Assembly (NCBI GenBank): GCA_021464415.1
Contig: CM038466.1
Coordinates: forward strand, 33,324,833 to 33,388,832
Source of the DNA: Lonicera japonica
Taxonomy: Eukaryota; Streptophyta; Magnoliopsida; Dipsacales; Caprifoliaceae
Length of the DNA: 64,000 nt
Reading direction: 5' to 3'
Shown: positions 1 to 12,440 of the stretch, piece after piece
Position numbering within the stretch: position 1 is the stretch's first letter
Layout of the letters: the number at the start of each line of letters is the position of its first letter
The notes under the pieces: model-generated
What the model saw: only the letters and a program-made list of their open reading frames with translations
Told to the model about the DNA's origin: nothing
Database searches by the model: none
Position numbers and translations under genes: made by a program

Positions 1-1020
1 GACAAACAATTTTTATATTCTTTAATTCTTTAATTATTTTAAACATAATACAAATAAAATCTCACATTACTTCTAAAAAAGGCATTTATAGTCTTAAACA
101 AATATTCCCATAATTCAAACATGAAAAAGATTTTTTCTTTAAACAAGGAGGAAAAGACTCCATTGTTCATGCCAAATTGCCATCCTGCAAGACTAGGCGG
201 CTGCCTAGCTAGCTAAGTGGCAGACCACTGCCTAGTGCTTAGAAGGGGACTAATTGGCCCTAGGCGGGGATTTTAGAACACTGACCATTTCAATCTTTAG
301 CTAGGAGAAAGTACTCTTTGTTTTGGTCAGTGTCGGAGCCATGATTTCCCCCCGGGGGGTGGGGGGGGGGGTTGAGGCGAAATTCAAATAATAGTTCATA
401 CAATTCAAATAGCAAATGTGAGCAATTACGGGAAATTACAATAACATCCCACGGTTTTTCATATTTTGGTTTGAAGTTTGAACCCTTTGGGTAGTGGAGG
501 AGAGAGATGCCTATGAGCCCGTGAGTGAGACTGTGGTTTGTGAGAGAATGAGGAGAGAACTCGAGACCATTTTTTTTTTGAACGACAGAGGTGAGAAAGA
601 GATGTCATTGTTTTGTTTTAATTCAAACTTTAAGAGTTTTCAATTAGCCCCCAAAGTTTTGCCCCTTACTCTTAGTACCCTCATGTATAAGTTTTTGCGC
701 ATAGTTCCCATTTTTTTTCCAAAAAAATACCCCATATATGGTAAAAAAATTCAAAACCAAGGGGCTGCTTGCCCCCCCCCCCCCCCCCCCCCCCCCCCCG
801 CCAACAAAAAAAAATGTAGCTACGCCCCTGCTTCGGTTGGATGTTACCATGTTATGCCTGAGCACTGAGCAGTAAATTTATTTGAATGAAGTGGCTGCTC
901 TCGGTTTTTTTTGAACCTCTATTAATCACCCTAGAACAAAAGACGTAACCATCAGAACAAAAAAAAAAACAAACCTGCCAAACAACAAAGGACAATAGTC
1001 CAAGCAAAAAATGTAAAAAA
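1..1020. other. Intergenic DNA with old hAT-like remnant
   Basis: No gene is recognisable. The stretch from about 328 to 830 begins CAGTGTCGGAGC and ends GCTACGCCCCTG. These are imperfect inverted ends resembling the CAGGGGCGGAGC type of hAT element found near 24.9 kb. The interior holds a G homopolymer near 361-371 and a C homopolymer of roughly 25 bases near 774-798. No convincing 8-bp target duplication is visible (GTTTTGGT against CTTCGGTT), so this is at best an old copy. Open frames here are created by the homopolymers. Confidence 0.35.
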
Positions 1021-2000
1021 TTACAAGAAAATCACACCCACATACAACATCAATCTATCCACGCTAAACAAGAATCTTACGGTCATATAGTCCCCCATTC
1101 TTTGCATAAAATCCAGTTCTGGTATGTCCTCTTCCCTTTCCAATACCAAGTGCTTGATATTCTCTTCAATCTGCCTCAACACGTAAGCACAATCGTGCTC
1201 CTCTTGCCTGAGGATCCTGCTGTTCCTTTTCCACCATATGAAGTATACTGCAGCTGACAGAACCAAGAGCTCGTACAAGCCACAGGCCTTCTTCCTTATC
1301 TTCCACCTATGCTAATAGTCTAATACGCATCCTCCACTCCAGTTATTTGCAACTAACCTTATTCCATGCCTTCTCAAAGCCTCTTCCCAGACAAGTTTAC
1401 ATAAACTACACTAAAAAAAATATATGCTCAATATTCTCTACTCCATTACTCAGGACACAGGAATCATCAGTAACACATCCGCTCCTTCAACTTACTTCTA
1501 GTCATAATTCTCCTTTAAAGGCCATCCATAAAATGAATGCCACTTACATGCCCCTTAAACCACACGGTATTCCACTAGGCTCTTTCGCTGACTGAACTGT
1601 GAACTTCTTGGTACCACTGCCACTCAACACTGTCATCATCAACAGGATCAATATCAGGCTACTCCTGCACCACTCTAACTAAATCAGCAGATGTGGGCCT
1701 AGGGAAACTCCATCTGCCACCCCTTATAAATTGACTGAGCTTGCTCTCCACAGTGCTCACAGCATCATGTATCAGTCTCTCCCCACATCTTCTGATTGAA
1801 GAGCCATGAGGATGCCAATTGTTATGCCTGCCATTCCCAACTTTATATTTTCTACAAGCATAAAAGCTGACCCTCAATTTCATTAATTTTTGCCAAGTCC
1901 AAGAGGAATCCTGATTGTTCCTACAAGCCCATGCACTCTTCCCCCTCAACATGTACATAGAGTCCTCATTACTTGCCACATCCCGCAGGTGTCTGGCCAT
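1021..2000 (-). mobile_element. LINE ORF2 C-terminal fragment (decayed)
   Basis: The minus strand carries two open pieces that read like the region after the reverse transcriptase of plant L1-type LINEs. The piece at 2000-1659 has the motif SSWTWQKLMKLR, then KVGNGRHNNWHPHG, typical of the segment before the zinc-binding zf-RVT domain. The piece at 1278-1021 has AAVYFIWWKRNSRIL, typical of the conserved tail after zf-RVT. The 380 bases between them contain stops. It lies upstream of the first visible WDR12 exon, so if that gene's missing exons lie further left it sits in an intron. No poly(A) end or target duplication could be assigned. Confidence 0.7.
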
Positions 2001-2311
2001 ATTTATCTAATTGCAGTAAAAAAATATTAGGCACACCTAACCCCCTTCCTTTTTAGGCAACACAATCTCAGACCAAGCCACTTTTGCAGCAGCTCCTCAT
2101 GTCCACCCTACTCGTTAGGATTTTTCTTGAGATACAATCATCCTTCAAAACACCTTTAGGTAGAAACTGCTATCAGTTGTTAAATCCGGTTTCTTATGAT
2201 TAAAACAATATTAAAACAATTTCTCCTTTATGATCTCCCTTTGTGTTCTTTTTATCTATTAGTGAGAATTCCCTCATTTTGATATTTACATATTTTTGTC
2301 TCGTCTGGCAG

Positions 2312-5216
2312 GCTCATTTTGACAGGGTGCTATGATGGTTTAGGAAGGTAATATTATGAGAACATTGATTGAATCCGCCTCTGTTTCGTACATGATGTTG
2401 GTATTGCTCTAATATTGGTTCTTTCATCGTAAATGCTAACCTGATAAATGCATGTATACATATTTTTTTTATATATTCAGGATATGGAAAGCCGCTGGTT
2501 TGTGTACGCATATATTAGAAGGACATAGTGGTGCAATTACTTCAGTTAGTATCATCAATTCAAGAGGTACAAATACAAGATATATTTCTTTAGTATTGTT
2601 GATCATATATGTTTCATTTGATTTTATGTTAGATGCAACAAACAAGTTGTCATAGTGGGTTCCCTTGAAGTTCTTAAATTCTGACATGATTTTCTGTTAT
2701 ACATGTGATTTTAATTTTATCTTGTTGATAATTTAACTCCTTTTAAAACTCTTAACTCCATTCTGACATGATTCTAGGCCTCCAATGAAACTAGAATTCA
2801 TATCTCTTGTCTTCAGTTTGTGGTCTTATTTCAATTGATTCCATAGAACTCCTCACCAACAACTTTAAACAAATATATTGTCCTAAAAATCCTGGCATAG
2901 GCTTCAAGTCCTTGTCTCCTCACTTAGGATTATTCAGTATTGAACAGTTTAAATCAATTGTTCTAAAAACTCTTGCTGAGGCTTAGACAGCAGACACCTT
3001 CCTTCCACCTACTGCCCAGAGAAACCTCCAAGACTTTGAGGGTGGCCTTGATATAATTACTTCAATATATTTTGATATCAATTTTTTTTGGTGCTCTAAA
3101 GCATAGTATTTTAGATATTCAGAAATTTATTATATTCTTTCTTTTTACTCTAAAGCATATCCTTTTAGATCTTCAGGAACTTATTTTCTTGATTTGAGTT
3201 GTTCATGTGCTTCTATCCGTGCATATTCTAACGTTTTTATTTGTTGATGATCTGCCTATGCTGCATTGCAGCCGTGGAAAGTGGTACCGATCTACTTGTA
3301 GCTACTGGTTCAAAAGATAGGACTTTGAGGCTTTGGATGGTAATTAGAATGCGTACTACTCTTAACTTAGGACTATATGCTCTGCCTAATAATGATGCAC
3401 CTTCTCTAATAAATGTCCTTTCTATCTGAAAGTTGGATGCAGATGAGTCCATAGATCATCCTACTAAAGTTACAGCTTTTAGAACTCTGCGGGGGCATAG
3501 TGCTTCGGTGCAGAGCATTGCACCACAGGCTTCTGGAGATATGGTATTGTCTATTGTCTTTCCTTGATGCTATCATACGTAAAATCTTGTTTGAAAGTTT
3601 TTATTATCATCTTACCTATTTTTGTTACATTTTCTCAGGTCTGTTCTGGTTCGTGGGATTGTAGAATCAATGTATGGCATACAAAGGGGTCTGATACAGG
3701 AGCCGACTTAGTGCCAGTTAAGAAGAGAAGAAAAGATAGTGAAGATGTGGATTCACAATCAGAGGTAATATACGTGACCCCGCAGTTGGAATATGGATTT
3801 TCATGGAATTCAGTTTGTTTGCTCCTAAAGGCAAAATTCAATCTTTTGTATTAGGAGCAAATAAAAGTCAATTTGTGCTAGGAACTTTGAGTCCTCATTC
3901 TATATACTCATAATTTTTTTTTTTAAAATGCAATTTTATGAATCCATCCCTGGCCCTGTAATCATGGTGGCCTTATATTCATTCTTCCTGTTCTAGGTTG
4001 GATGGTTGTAGGTTGAAGATTTAGGTGCTATTGGCTGTATTTATGGAATCAATATCTAGTGAACACGAGATTCTATTTAATACTTTATGTTCCCTTGAAG
4101 CTGCTTTGCTTATAATCCAGTTTGTGGCATGCAGGGAGAGGCTGTATCAACACTTGTGGGGCATACGCAATGCGTATCTTCAGTGGTTTGGCCGGAACGT
4201 GAAACAATATATTCTGCATCATGGGATCATTCTATTAGAAGATGGGATGTTGAAACAGGAAAAGATTCTTTGAATATGGTGTGTGAAATTTTCTTTCTTT
4301 TGTTTCTTGTTCTAGCATGCATTCTTTTTACAAACCTTTCTTTTGAATCTGAAAATACATGACATTGCTGTTGAGGAGTCAGTTATTGTAAAACTTATGA
4401 CGAGTATCATTTTCCAATTCATGTGGATATAGGCATATAGCAATTACTTGCGGGAGAGATTCAATTTTGTCTTCTTCATCCAGGCTAGGTTTTTTTTTTT
4501 TTTTTGGTGGGGGGGGTTGTTGGTAGGTCCGTATTCCTCCAAAGCCTTCTTATTAGTAAAATGACAAAGATACTCTAGTTATGCAGCCGTTTGAGTAGCC
4601 TTTTGAGATCCAATCTTCACACCTCTCATTAGAGGCATAATTTGATATCTGGATTTGCTACCCAATCCTGTATAATTCTTGGATACAATCTTGGGCTCTT
4701 GGCTCAAATGTAAACATTTCATTCACCCTTTCTTCACTATTATCTTCCATTTGGCTGTCTGTAATATTTTGCAATCTTCATTGAATGGCACTGCTTACCT
4801 CATGCTCTTTTTTCTTGTAAACTAAATTAAGTCATCGTCAAACCTCTGTAAAATTATGTGGGTTTTCTTGCAAGATTCAACAATTTAGAAGTTGACCAGT
4901 TTTGGGCTCTCAGATCAACCCAATTATGTGTATTCATATGGAGCAGCGAATTCCTGATACCCTTTTGCTAGTCTCGAGGCAGACTGCAGAAGGCTTTCTA
5001 TGTTTATCTCTTTGTGATCTTATAACCCTCCTTTTAATAGATCTCTCCTTGTTGATTTTTGTGGGCCCATTACTAGAGAATAGATACTGAACTATTTTCT
5101 CTTGCTACAGTTTTGTGGAAAGGTCTTCAATTGCCTTGATGTTGGCGGAGAAAGTTGTGCCCTCATTGCTGCTGGCTGTTCTGATCCTATCCTTAGGATA
5201 TGGGATCCCCGCAAAC

Positions 5217-5285
<69 letters not shown>

Positions 5286-5810
5286 CGCACTCACGCTCTC
5301 CCTGCACACCCAAAGCTCACGCCCACCCACTCTTATGTCTCATGTAAACATTATGGTTTTGGTAGGAACATCGGCTCCTATCTATCAATTCTCATCACAC
5401 ACTTCCTGGATATCGGCTTGCAAATGGCACGATAAATCATGGTTTCATTTACTTTCTGCATCCTATGATGGGAAAGTAATGCTATGGGATCTAAGAACTG
5501 CGGTAATTTGTTCTCTACTCATTTCCTATTCAGTTATGACTCAGATGTATAGTTAACAGAGCTTAATACTGTTCTCTTTGCAATATGGTACTCTTTCGCA
5601 GTGGCCAGTGACCATCATTGATTCACACAAGGACAAGGTATTCCATTTTTTCTTGCTGCGATTTCCTATCCTGTATTGAAGCTTCCAAATACTAAGTTAT
5701 TTTTCACCAAAATCCAGGTATTATGTGCCGACTGGTGGAAAGGTGATAGTGTGGTTAGTGGTGGGGTAGATTCGAAGCTTTGCATTTCTTCCGAAGTTGC
5801 TGTGCAATGA
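2312..5810 (+). CDS. WDR12: WDR12/Ytm1 ribosome biogenesis WD40 protein (5' partial)
   Basis: This WD-repeat protein is the plant homologue of WDR12 (yeast Ytm1), a nucleolar subunit that acts with Pescadillo and BOP1 in 60S ribosome maturation. Ten exons are visible: 2312-2347, 2481-2566, 3272-3339, 3433-3543, 3639-3764, 4135-4278, 5111-5219, 5366-5502, 5602-5637 and 5718-5810. All have GT-AG introns and consistent phases, giving 314 residues. Repeat signatures occur in order: LTGCYDG, LEGHSGAITSVS, GSKDRTLRLW, LRGHSASVQS, GSWDCRINVW, a basic acidic linker (KKRRKDSEDVD), LVGHTQCVSSVVW, SASWDHSIRRWD, SSHTSWISACKW, SASYDGKVMLWD. The ending LCADWWKGDSVVSGG matches the conserved WDR12 C terminus. 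The N-terminal NLE (ubiquitin-like) domain, about 100 residues, is not in the window, so the gene is 5' partial. No frame break is visible. The identification is by recall of the family, not alignment. Confidence 0.88.
5220..5289 (+). repeat. Compound microsatellite (TC)n(GC)n at a splice donor
   Basis: About 25 TC units (5221-5270) are followed directly by about nine GC units. The repeat forms the 5' end of a short (146 bp) WDR12 intron. The donor GT at 5220-5221 merges into it, so the donor reads CAG/GTCTCTCT rather than the usual GTAAGT or GTATGT. Length changes here would alter the start of this intron. Confidence 0.9.
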
Positions 5811-7559
5811 CATAGAGGTATAATTCATTTGTTGTAATATTGACTCCGTTTTAAATGCTCGAAATTACTGTTTGCACTAGATCAGTCTCTCCTTTGTTGA
5901 TTGCATCATGAGTGCAGCAAGGGAGTGTGCGATTGGAATTATAATAGTTTTTTCTTTGCCAGTATGGTCGTAGCCATTGCAAGACCATATTCCCTACTGG
6001 AAAGCTGCTTGCGGCTGTTTTCTCAGTAATTATGTGGCACTCTTTCTTTGTAAGCTGCATATTACCCATGTCCACGGCACTATCTTCCTCAATAGAGTAC
6101 TACCCATCAATGGCTCGCTCATTAGCCACACTTGTAGGGAGTCACTCATGCCTACGGTGCTACGGCAAATTGTTTTTTCCCATTTGTAATAATTATAATT
6201 TATATGTATTAATTTTATTGAGTCCTAACTTTTGAAGGGGGACATGAGATTGGTTATCTGTTTGAATTTTATCACAATGATTGATCCAATGCTGGAAGAT
6301 CTGGGCCCTTAGATGTTAATGCAGAAGTAACATCATGAAAGTGGGACACCCTTTTGCCTTGTAATATAGATTGCTCCAGGTCCCGTATTCTCATGATTTG
6401 TTGTTAGCCCATAGCATGGTTCCCCTAGAGCCTTTTAGAACATGGGTTCATGGCAAGGTTGGGAGGTGTAGAACCAAACAAGGCCTCGGCCCTCAAGGGT
6501 CACATATGGAGAGAAGTGTGGAAGCTGGTTTTGAACCAACTAAGGACTCTAGTCCCGCTGGCTGCCGCCCAAGATGAATTTGGGCCCTCTCCTAAACTGG
6601 AAAAACTTCTTGATCATATTTTGTCAAAAATCCAACTGCAACGGAGAGTGATATTCATTCAACTTGAGGGTGCTCCAATGTACCAATACTGTGGCCATCA
6701 TTTCCAGCAGACAGCTAAAAGAGTTAATAGTGGGTATTCTAACACTACCAATCCATCTGCAGTTGAAATGGGTCTTTTCTCTATTTATTTATTTATTTTT
6801 TCCTTTTGAGTTTTCGTTCATAATTTGTTTCATTCTATATCGCATGCTTGAGAGAAGAGGGTGGTGTGTGTCTGTGATTGTGCACCGTTGTTTCTCTATC
6901 ATCGACAATTTGTCCATTTCCGTTTTATCCTCTTTTAACCTTCCATTCTTCCAGGTATGCTGAGGGTGATGTTTCATCTCAACTCCAACTTTTGAGAAAG
7001 GGTCGCTGAGAGCAACAGAGCCCTCGTTGGAGTGATAATTTTGATCTGCTGGAAATGAGATCCAGTTAAGATCCTTTTGAGCCCAGCTTTGTTCAAAGAT
7101 GCATCCCTTTGGACTAATGCTGGCCAACTTACTTTTCACCAGCAGCTTGTTGAGCTGAGGCGTGTCTTGAATTACGATTTTGTCGGTGTAATTTATGAAT
7201 TTAAGCAACCTATCACGTTTTGATTTGAATTACCTGAATTCTGATTTTACGGTTATTACATGTGGTTGCTTGACTAACATTAAAACCTCTAAAATTGAGG
7301 TTCTAAATTAGCAATGGAGAATTTTCATGTCATTTGACAATCATTGATATGCTCGGATGTCTAGGAACAACACGGGTATACGGGTTGTATTCGGAGGCCA
7401 CAAATGTTATGCGAGTCTGACATGAAACTAATGCGGATGAATTAAAAATCAATCCTCTTAATAATGATGATAAACAATGTAGTTAAATGGGTTAAAGCCT
7501 CCCCTGTATTTTCTAGTCTTAAGTACTGGAGGATAACTAATTTGGCCTTTTTTTTATTC
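5811..7559. other. WDR12 3' flank, no clear gene
   Basis: This holds the 3' untranslated region and downstream flank of WDR12. Open frames of 60-140 codons exist on both strands (for example around 6450-6809), but none shows a recognisable domain, codon bias or exon structure. I see no RNA gene, transposon ends or strong repeats. Confidence 0.5.
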
Positions 7560-7873
7560 GAAACAAAGCCTGCAAAGCGGTCTCAGGGAAAACAATTACC
7601 AATGCCTGCTACAATATAAATCGGTTACGGACGACATTACTCTGAGGAAGAATATCCTGGACTGAAAAAAGAGGGCCCGAACAACATAAGCATTGTCACT
7701 CTCCACTTGTGCATTAGACACACCAACCTTTGAAAACAACGACAAGCCTCTTGAATGGCAAAGGCCTGAAACAAAAGGAAAAGGGAACCTAAAACATGGC
7801 CCGTATCTTCTCTAAGCATGCAAGCAAAAGCCGCAAAGGAGCCCTCAATCGGCACGTTGTAGTTAATTTTCAT
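7560..7873 (-). mobile_element. RNase H fragment of a LINE (decayed)
   Basis: Reading the minus strand with one frame change gives EGSFAAFACMLRED, then QAFAIQEACRCFQRL, then QVESDNAYVVRALF. This is the order and spacing of the plant LINE-type RNase H domain: strand with catalytic region, helix AEAxAIREA, then VESDNxxVV. The fragment is short and frameshifted, with no adjacent reverse transcriptase. It could also come from a domesticated RNase H gene. Confidence 0.5.
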
Positions 7874-8336
7874 TCTTCGAGGTATACAAAGGGTGTGAGT
7901 GAGGTTTTAGATCTGGGTCTCGGTTATGGAGGGACCTCGGCTTGGGAAGAGAGAGAGAGGAGGGTGGCGCAAATAACAGTGGTTGGCCGATTGTCAACGG
8001 TGGTGCAATCTGGGTTTTCTGTTTATGGTTCAATGATTTTGGTTGGAAAAAGGAAGTGGTGTTTGCGGGTGTTTGAAGGGGCATGTGAGAGTCATTCATG
8101 GGGATTGATTATGCTGTGGAAGAAGAAGGTTCTTGGCAAAAATGTTTCCATTTTTATTATTTTTTTTAGAATATATATGATTTCAAAAGTGGAAAAAATT
8201 TCTTATATGATCACAATGTCACAAAAAGTTCTTTTAATTCAATAAAGATATATTTTTTACCCTAACCAATGGCAATGACAAAATTATAATTAATTGCAAT
8301 AAGATTTGATATATATAGATATATTGGGTGTATTTA

Positions 8337-8704
8337 AAGTAAGGACCTTAACTTAAGTACCTTATTTAGGATCGGGCTATTTGGTAGGCTTTTCGATAAA
8401 ATTTGGTAGGGATGTTTTTCATCATGTGTAGAATATCTTCACCAAATTTTATAAAAAAATTCATCCAAAAAGTAGGTTAACTATAGGATTGAAAAAATAT
8501 TAAATTATATATATATTTTTTGGACCAATATTTTTTAATCATGTAGTTAACCCACTTTTCTGTTGAATTTTTTGATGAAATTTGGTGGAGATGTTTCACA
8601 CATGATGAAGAACATTTTTACCAAATTTCATCAAAAAATTCGACAAAAAATGTGCCAAATAGCACTGTCTATAAATAAGGTCCTTTACGTTAAGGTCTTT
8701 ACTT
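8337..8704. mobile_element. Fold-back MITE (368 bp)
   Basis: The left end AAGTAAGGACCTTAAC is the near reverse complement of the right end at 8704. The similarity continues inward through almost the whole element (for example the GCTATTTGG and AAATTTGGT blocks on each arm), so the RNA or single strand would fold into one long imperfect hairpin. No coding potential is present. A clear target-site duplication was not found, so the superfamily is unassigned. Confidence 0.7.
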
Positions 8705-9694
8705 GGAATTTTACATATATATATATATATATATATAATATTATAAGGAAAAGAAAATCAAACAAATCTTTCTGTTGAAAGTCTAGTAGATCAATGGCTC
8801 AAAATTCTTCTCGTCTCTTCACACACAATTCACACCATTAGATGTGCTTCTACACTCATATTAAAGTGTCAAATCAATCATAAAATACACATACATTTTA
8901 AACACAATCAAACACAACATTACACACTCTACTCTTTGAAGTTACTTTCTCTCTTATCAATTCCTTTTACAAAATTTAAAATGCAATTACATTAAATCCA
9001 AAAAACAAGATCCAGTATGAATACCCTGCTTGAGGGCATATTTTATGTGTATGAACATCATTGCTCATTTTAAATTTTATGAAAGAGTTCAAAAAGGATC
9101 CATTACAAAGTATATAGTAAAAAACTCACTATGCTATTTATATCTAGGATCCATTATAATAGTTTGCACACATATCGAATTGATATGGTCAATTTTAAAA
9201 TACTAATTATTGAACTTGATTAATTTATAACTTTAGACTAGATCAAACAAGACCAATTTTTGCACTATCAACGTGACATTCCATATTTTTATATTGATAA
9301 AAATATATAATTATAATAATATTTATATATATAAATGTTGGTATATATTAATATTTTTTTTTTGGGTGCAAAACGAGGCCAGTGGCCCTAACAAAAGTTC
9401 TATATCATTCTGTAGAACGTTCAAAACAACATAATGATATTAATACGTGGGTATATAACTGTATATTAATTTGTATGTGGGTATATTTTTATATTAATAT
9501 GTAAGATGTATATGTAGGTGTAGGGGTGTACTCGTGGGGTTACTCTATGTGCATGATGAAGGTGCTTAAATCCAAGTGTAATTTTTGTGTTCATTACTAG
9601 CCATCAAGCCTTTTATTTAACATAAGCGGCTTTAATTGCGGGGGTGGGTCCCACTTGGAGAAGGAAAGTTACCATGGGTAATATCTATTTTTTT
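8705..9694. other. AT-rich intergenic DNA
   Basis: AT-rich sequence with a (TA)n tract near 8715-8736 (just right of the MITE) and several TATATA stretches. No gene, RNA or transposon ends recognised. Confidence 0.5.
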
Positions 9695-10733
9695 AGGTTG
9701 TTATTTACGCATCTCAATTTTTTAATTAAAAACACATCTCAGCATCTCATTTTTTATCACAAACATTCTTTCACCTAACCCTCATTTTACTAATATCCAA
9801 TGATTTTAAATATTAACTTATCTATTTATCCAATTGTTAATAAACTAAACGAACATTTGCCCAAATAATCAAAACCCATCTTTCCCATTTTCCCATATTT
9901 ATCATCACATACCTTTTGTATCAAGCAAAACTAGAAAGATAGAGAGCAGAGACTTGGTTATTTATCATTTGAACTTCTAAAATCAAGAAATTACAACCAA
10001 ATCGAAGTACAAACATGATTGGTAGGTATTTTGATTTTTTGGATTATGATAGAGAAAAAGCATTGTACTTGAAATGGTGGAAAAAAAAGAAGTTCGATCA
10101 AGAGAAAGTTTGTGGTGACATTCCACTCCAAGATAAAGCCAAAGAAGTATTGTAGTTGTTATTATTGGTATATTAATGCGTATATAATCTTTCATATATC
10201 CTTCAAATTAAAACAAACATTTAATCCCCAAAATAGAATACAAAACGGTTCTGTCTAGGCTTTACTCGATTTATATAAGGAGAGTAAGTTAGCTACAACT
10301 CTCTCTAAGTAAGGCAAGTGTGTAAAAACACACTCACCCCATGCGGAACGAGTGGGTATGATTGCACTCACCTCTTATTAGGCGAGCCTAATTTGAAAAA
10401 TACTTTAGTACATTCAACACTCCATTGCTTTATGTTAGGTGAGTGCTTAACAACACACTCACTTTTCATTAGGTGAGCATAATTTGGAAAACACTCCACG
10501 TAGAGGACGGAGCTGGAGCCGGAGCCGGTGGACGTACATCGAGATCTAACAAAGGTGAAAGTGAGAGATATAGAGGGGTCTGATTTGGTGCGTTCTTCTT
10601 CTTTCAATTTTAATTAGAGTTGGTTTTAATTAATGTATTAAGTTTTAATTGGAAGGGGGGTGTTAGTGATTAAAAATTGACCTTAAATGGGTGTTTGTGA
10701 CAAAGGGGTATTAGGGACAAATATTCCCCCCCC
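9695..10733. mobile_element. Non-autonomous DNA transposon, family A copy 1
   Basis: This roughly 1.04-kb segment is collinear with 16868-17930. Both contain, in order: a CTCAATTTT subterminal block, CTTATCTATTTATCCAA-like AT stretches, a TTATCATTTGA block, a conserved GATTTATATAAGGAGAG block and several copies of ATTAGGTGAG with inverted CTCACCT copies. Both end in GTGTTTGTGAC repeats. Its terminal repeats are more decayed (left GGTTGTTATTTACGC, right ATATTCCCCC) than those of copy 2. No target duplication is clear and no transposase is encoded. Confidence 0.65.
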
Positions 10734-12431
10734 AAATTTTTTTATACGACATTTGCTTGGAAGAAGTATGATGGTGAGAATAAGATAGAGCATAGAGCCG
10801 TGGGTTTGAATAGGCAGTGATTTTGGTGGTATTTTTGATGTAAGAGGCTATACCAAGCATGTTTTTAAATCTCTAGAGTGTTTATTCATTGTTCTACTCG
10901 TTGTTTTTCCTTAAATTCATTACGTTGATTGAATTCGGTGTATTTATTTGGGCTCATTAATTGGTGTTATATATTGATGTTGGCTAAATTATGTGGAACC
11001 AATTGATGTATGGTTAAGTTTAATCGCCAATCAGTTCTAATAAGCCATAGTCGTATAAGGCTTGGGAGAAGCTTCGATGTGGTGAGGTGGGTGAGGCTGG
11101 TAGTTTTTAAAATGTTATTGAGAGAGACCGGTGTAAGTGACCGATTGGTGTTTTGTTGAATTTTTCGATATTGTTAAATTACCAAAATTGTTGTGTTGAT
11201 TGGTATTGTGAATATTTTATTAACGATAAAATATTCTGTTGAGATGCTTTCACTATGTATTGCCCCCTTTCATTTTTTATGGCGCAGGTGACTTAAGACA
11301 AGTTCAGTTGTGGACTAGCGAGTCAGGCACGATTTAGATTATTATTTTTGTAAATAGTGGGGATATAATGTATTTTTAATTATGGAGAGTAGAGAGAATA
11401 TAACAGTTGTATTTCTATAAATTACTTTGATAGTAAAATGGATTTCATTTTTTACCGCGTTTTTGGACCAAGTCGGGTCGGGTCATTACAATTAATATGT
11501 TTGGTTTACTAGGTTGGCCATTTACTTTCACATTTGCTCCATCAACTTTTAGGTTTAATTTGTATCCAACAACTCAACTTTTTGTCACATTTAAAAGGGA
11601 AAAAAGCTATGCTTAAAACTACAAAAAATAAAGTATGCTATACAACTAAAAGAACCTCCATGGTAAAAAAAAAGAGTCAGTCCAGTTCGATTGACGTTTT
11701 AGTATTTATAGCCTGAAAATCGAACATAAGTTTCGAATATTCAAAATACGAGGCTTAGAAAAAAAGACTAACCCAAATGTGCAATTTGGGGTTGGTTTAG
11801 TCACTTATGTTCATCAATTACTATGATTAAGTATAAACTTTTAATTCCTCATAGTTTTTGTTTGTAACTTCGCACACAGTTTCTTTTGTTTGATTGTTAG
11901 TTTCTTTTTATTGTTTCATTGTGCTGTTCGGCGTGGGTATACCTAGTATACTTATATTCCTAAGTTACGTTGGTTTCGAAATCAAAGGACCGACTGAGGT
12001 TGTACCGGCAAAAACAGAACTAGTTCGATCGGGTTTGGTGCACCAAATTGGTCCAGCCTGTTTGCTAATATTTCATAATTGATGATGCGGGTCCATTTCA
12101 AAATATAGTCCAAAAATCAGATTGACTAGACTGTAAACACCCCTAAGAATATGTAATTTATGCACTATAGTGTTTGTTAATGCTTTATTTCATGTAAAAT
12201 TGCTAACGAATAATTTCTTTTGCTGTTATAATGCTTTATTTCACATAACATTGCTAAGGAATCATTTATTGTGATGTTATATTGTACGTTTAATCAATTA
12301 GTGCTTTTTTCATGTATCATTGTTAAGGAATAATTTTCATCATATCAAGTAAATGTTTCCATATATTTTTTAGCCAAATGTTTTTGATATTCGCATAATA
12401 TTAATTAGTTATCTCAGTATTTAAACATATA
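10734..12431. other. Intergenic DNA
   Basis: No gene recognised. The short open frames (for example near 11534 and 11894) lack domain signals. No RNA gene or transposon ends are evident. Confidence 0.5.
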
Positions 12432-12440
12432 TACTTTTTT

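Noticed and set aside
5092..5556. Ser/Leu or Arg/Glu repeat proteins around 5200
   Set aside because: Products of the (TC)n(GC)n intronic microsatellite read in several frames; the true exons are 5111-5219 and 5366-5502.
6371..7208. Possible small gene downstream of WDR12
   Set aside because: Frames are short, on both strands, without splice logic, domains or similarity I recognise.
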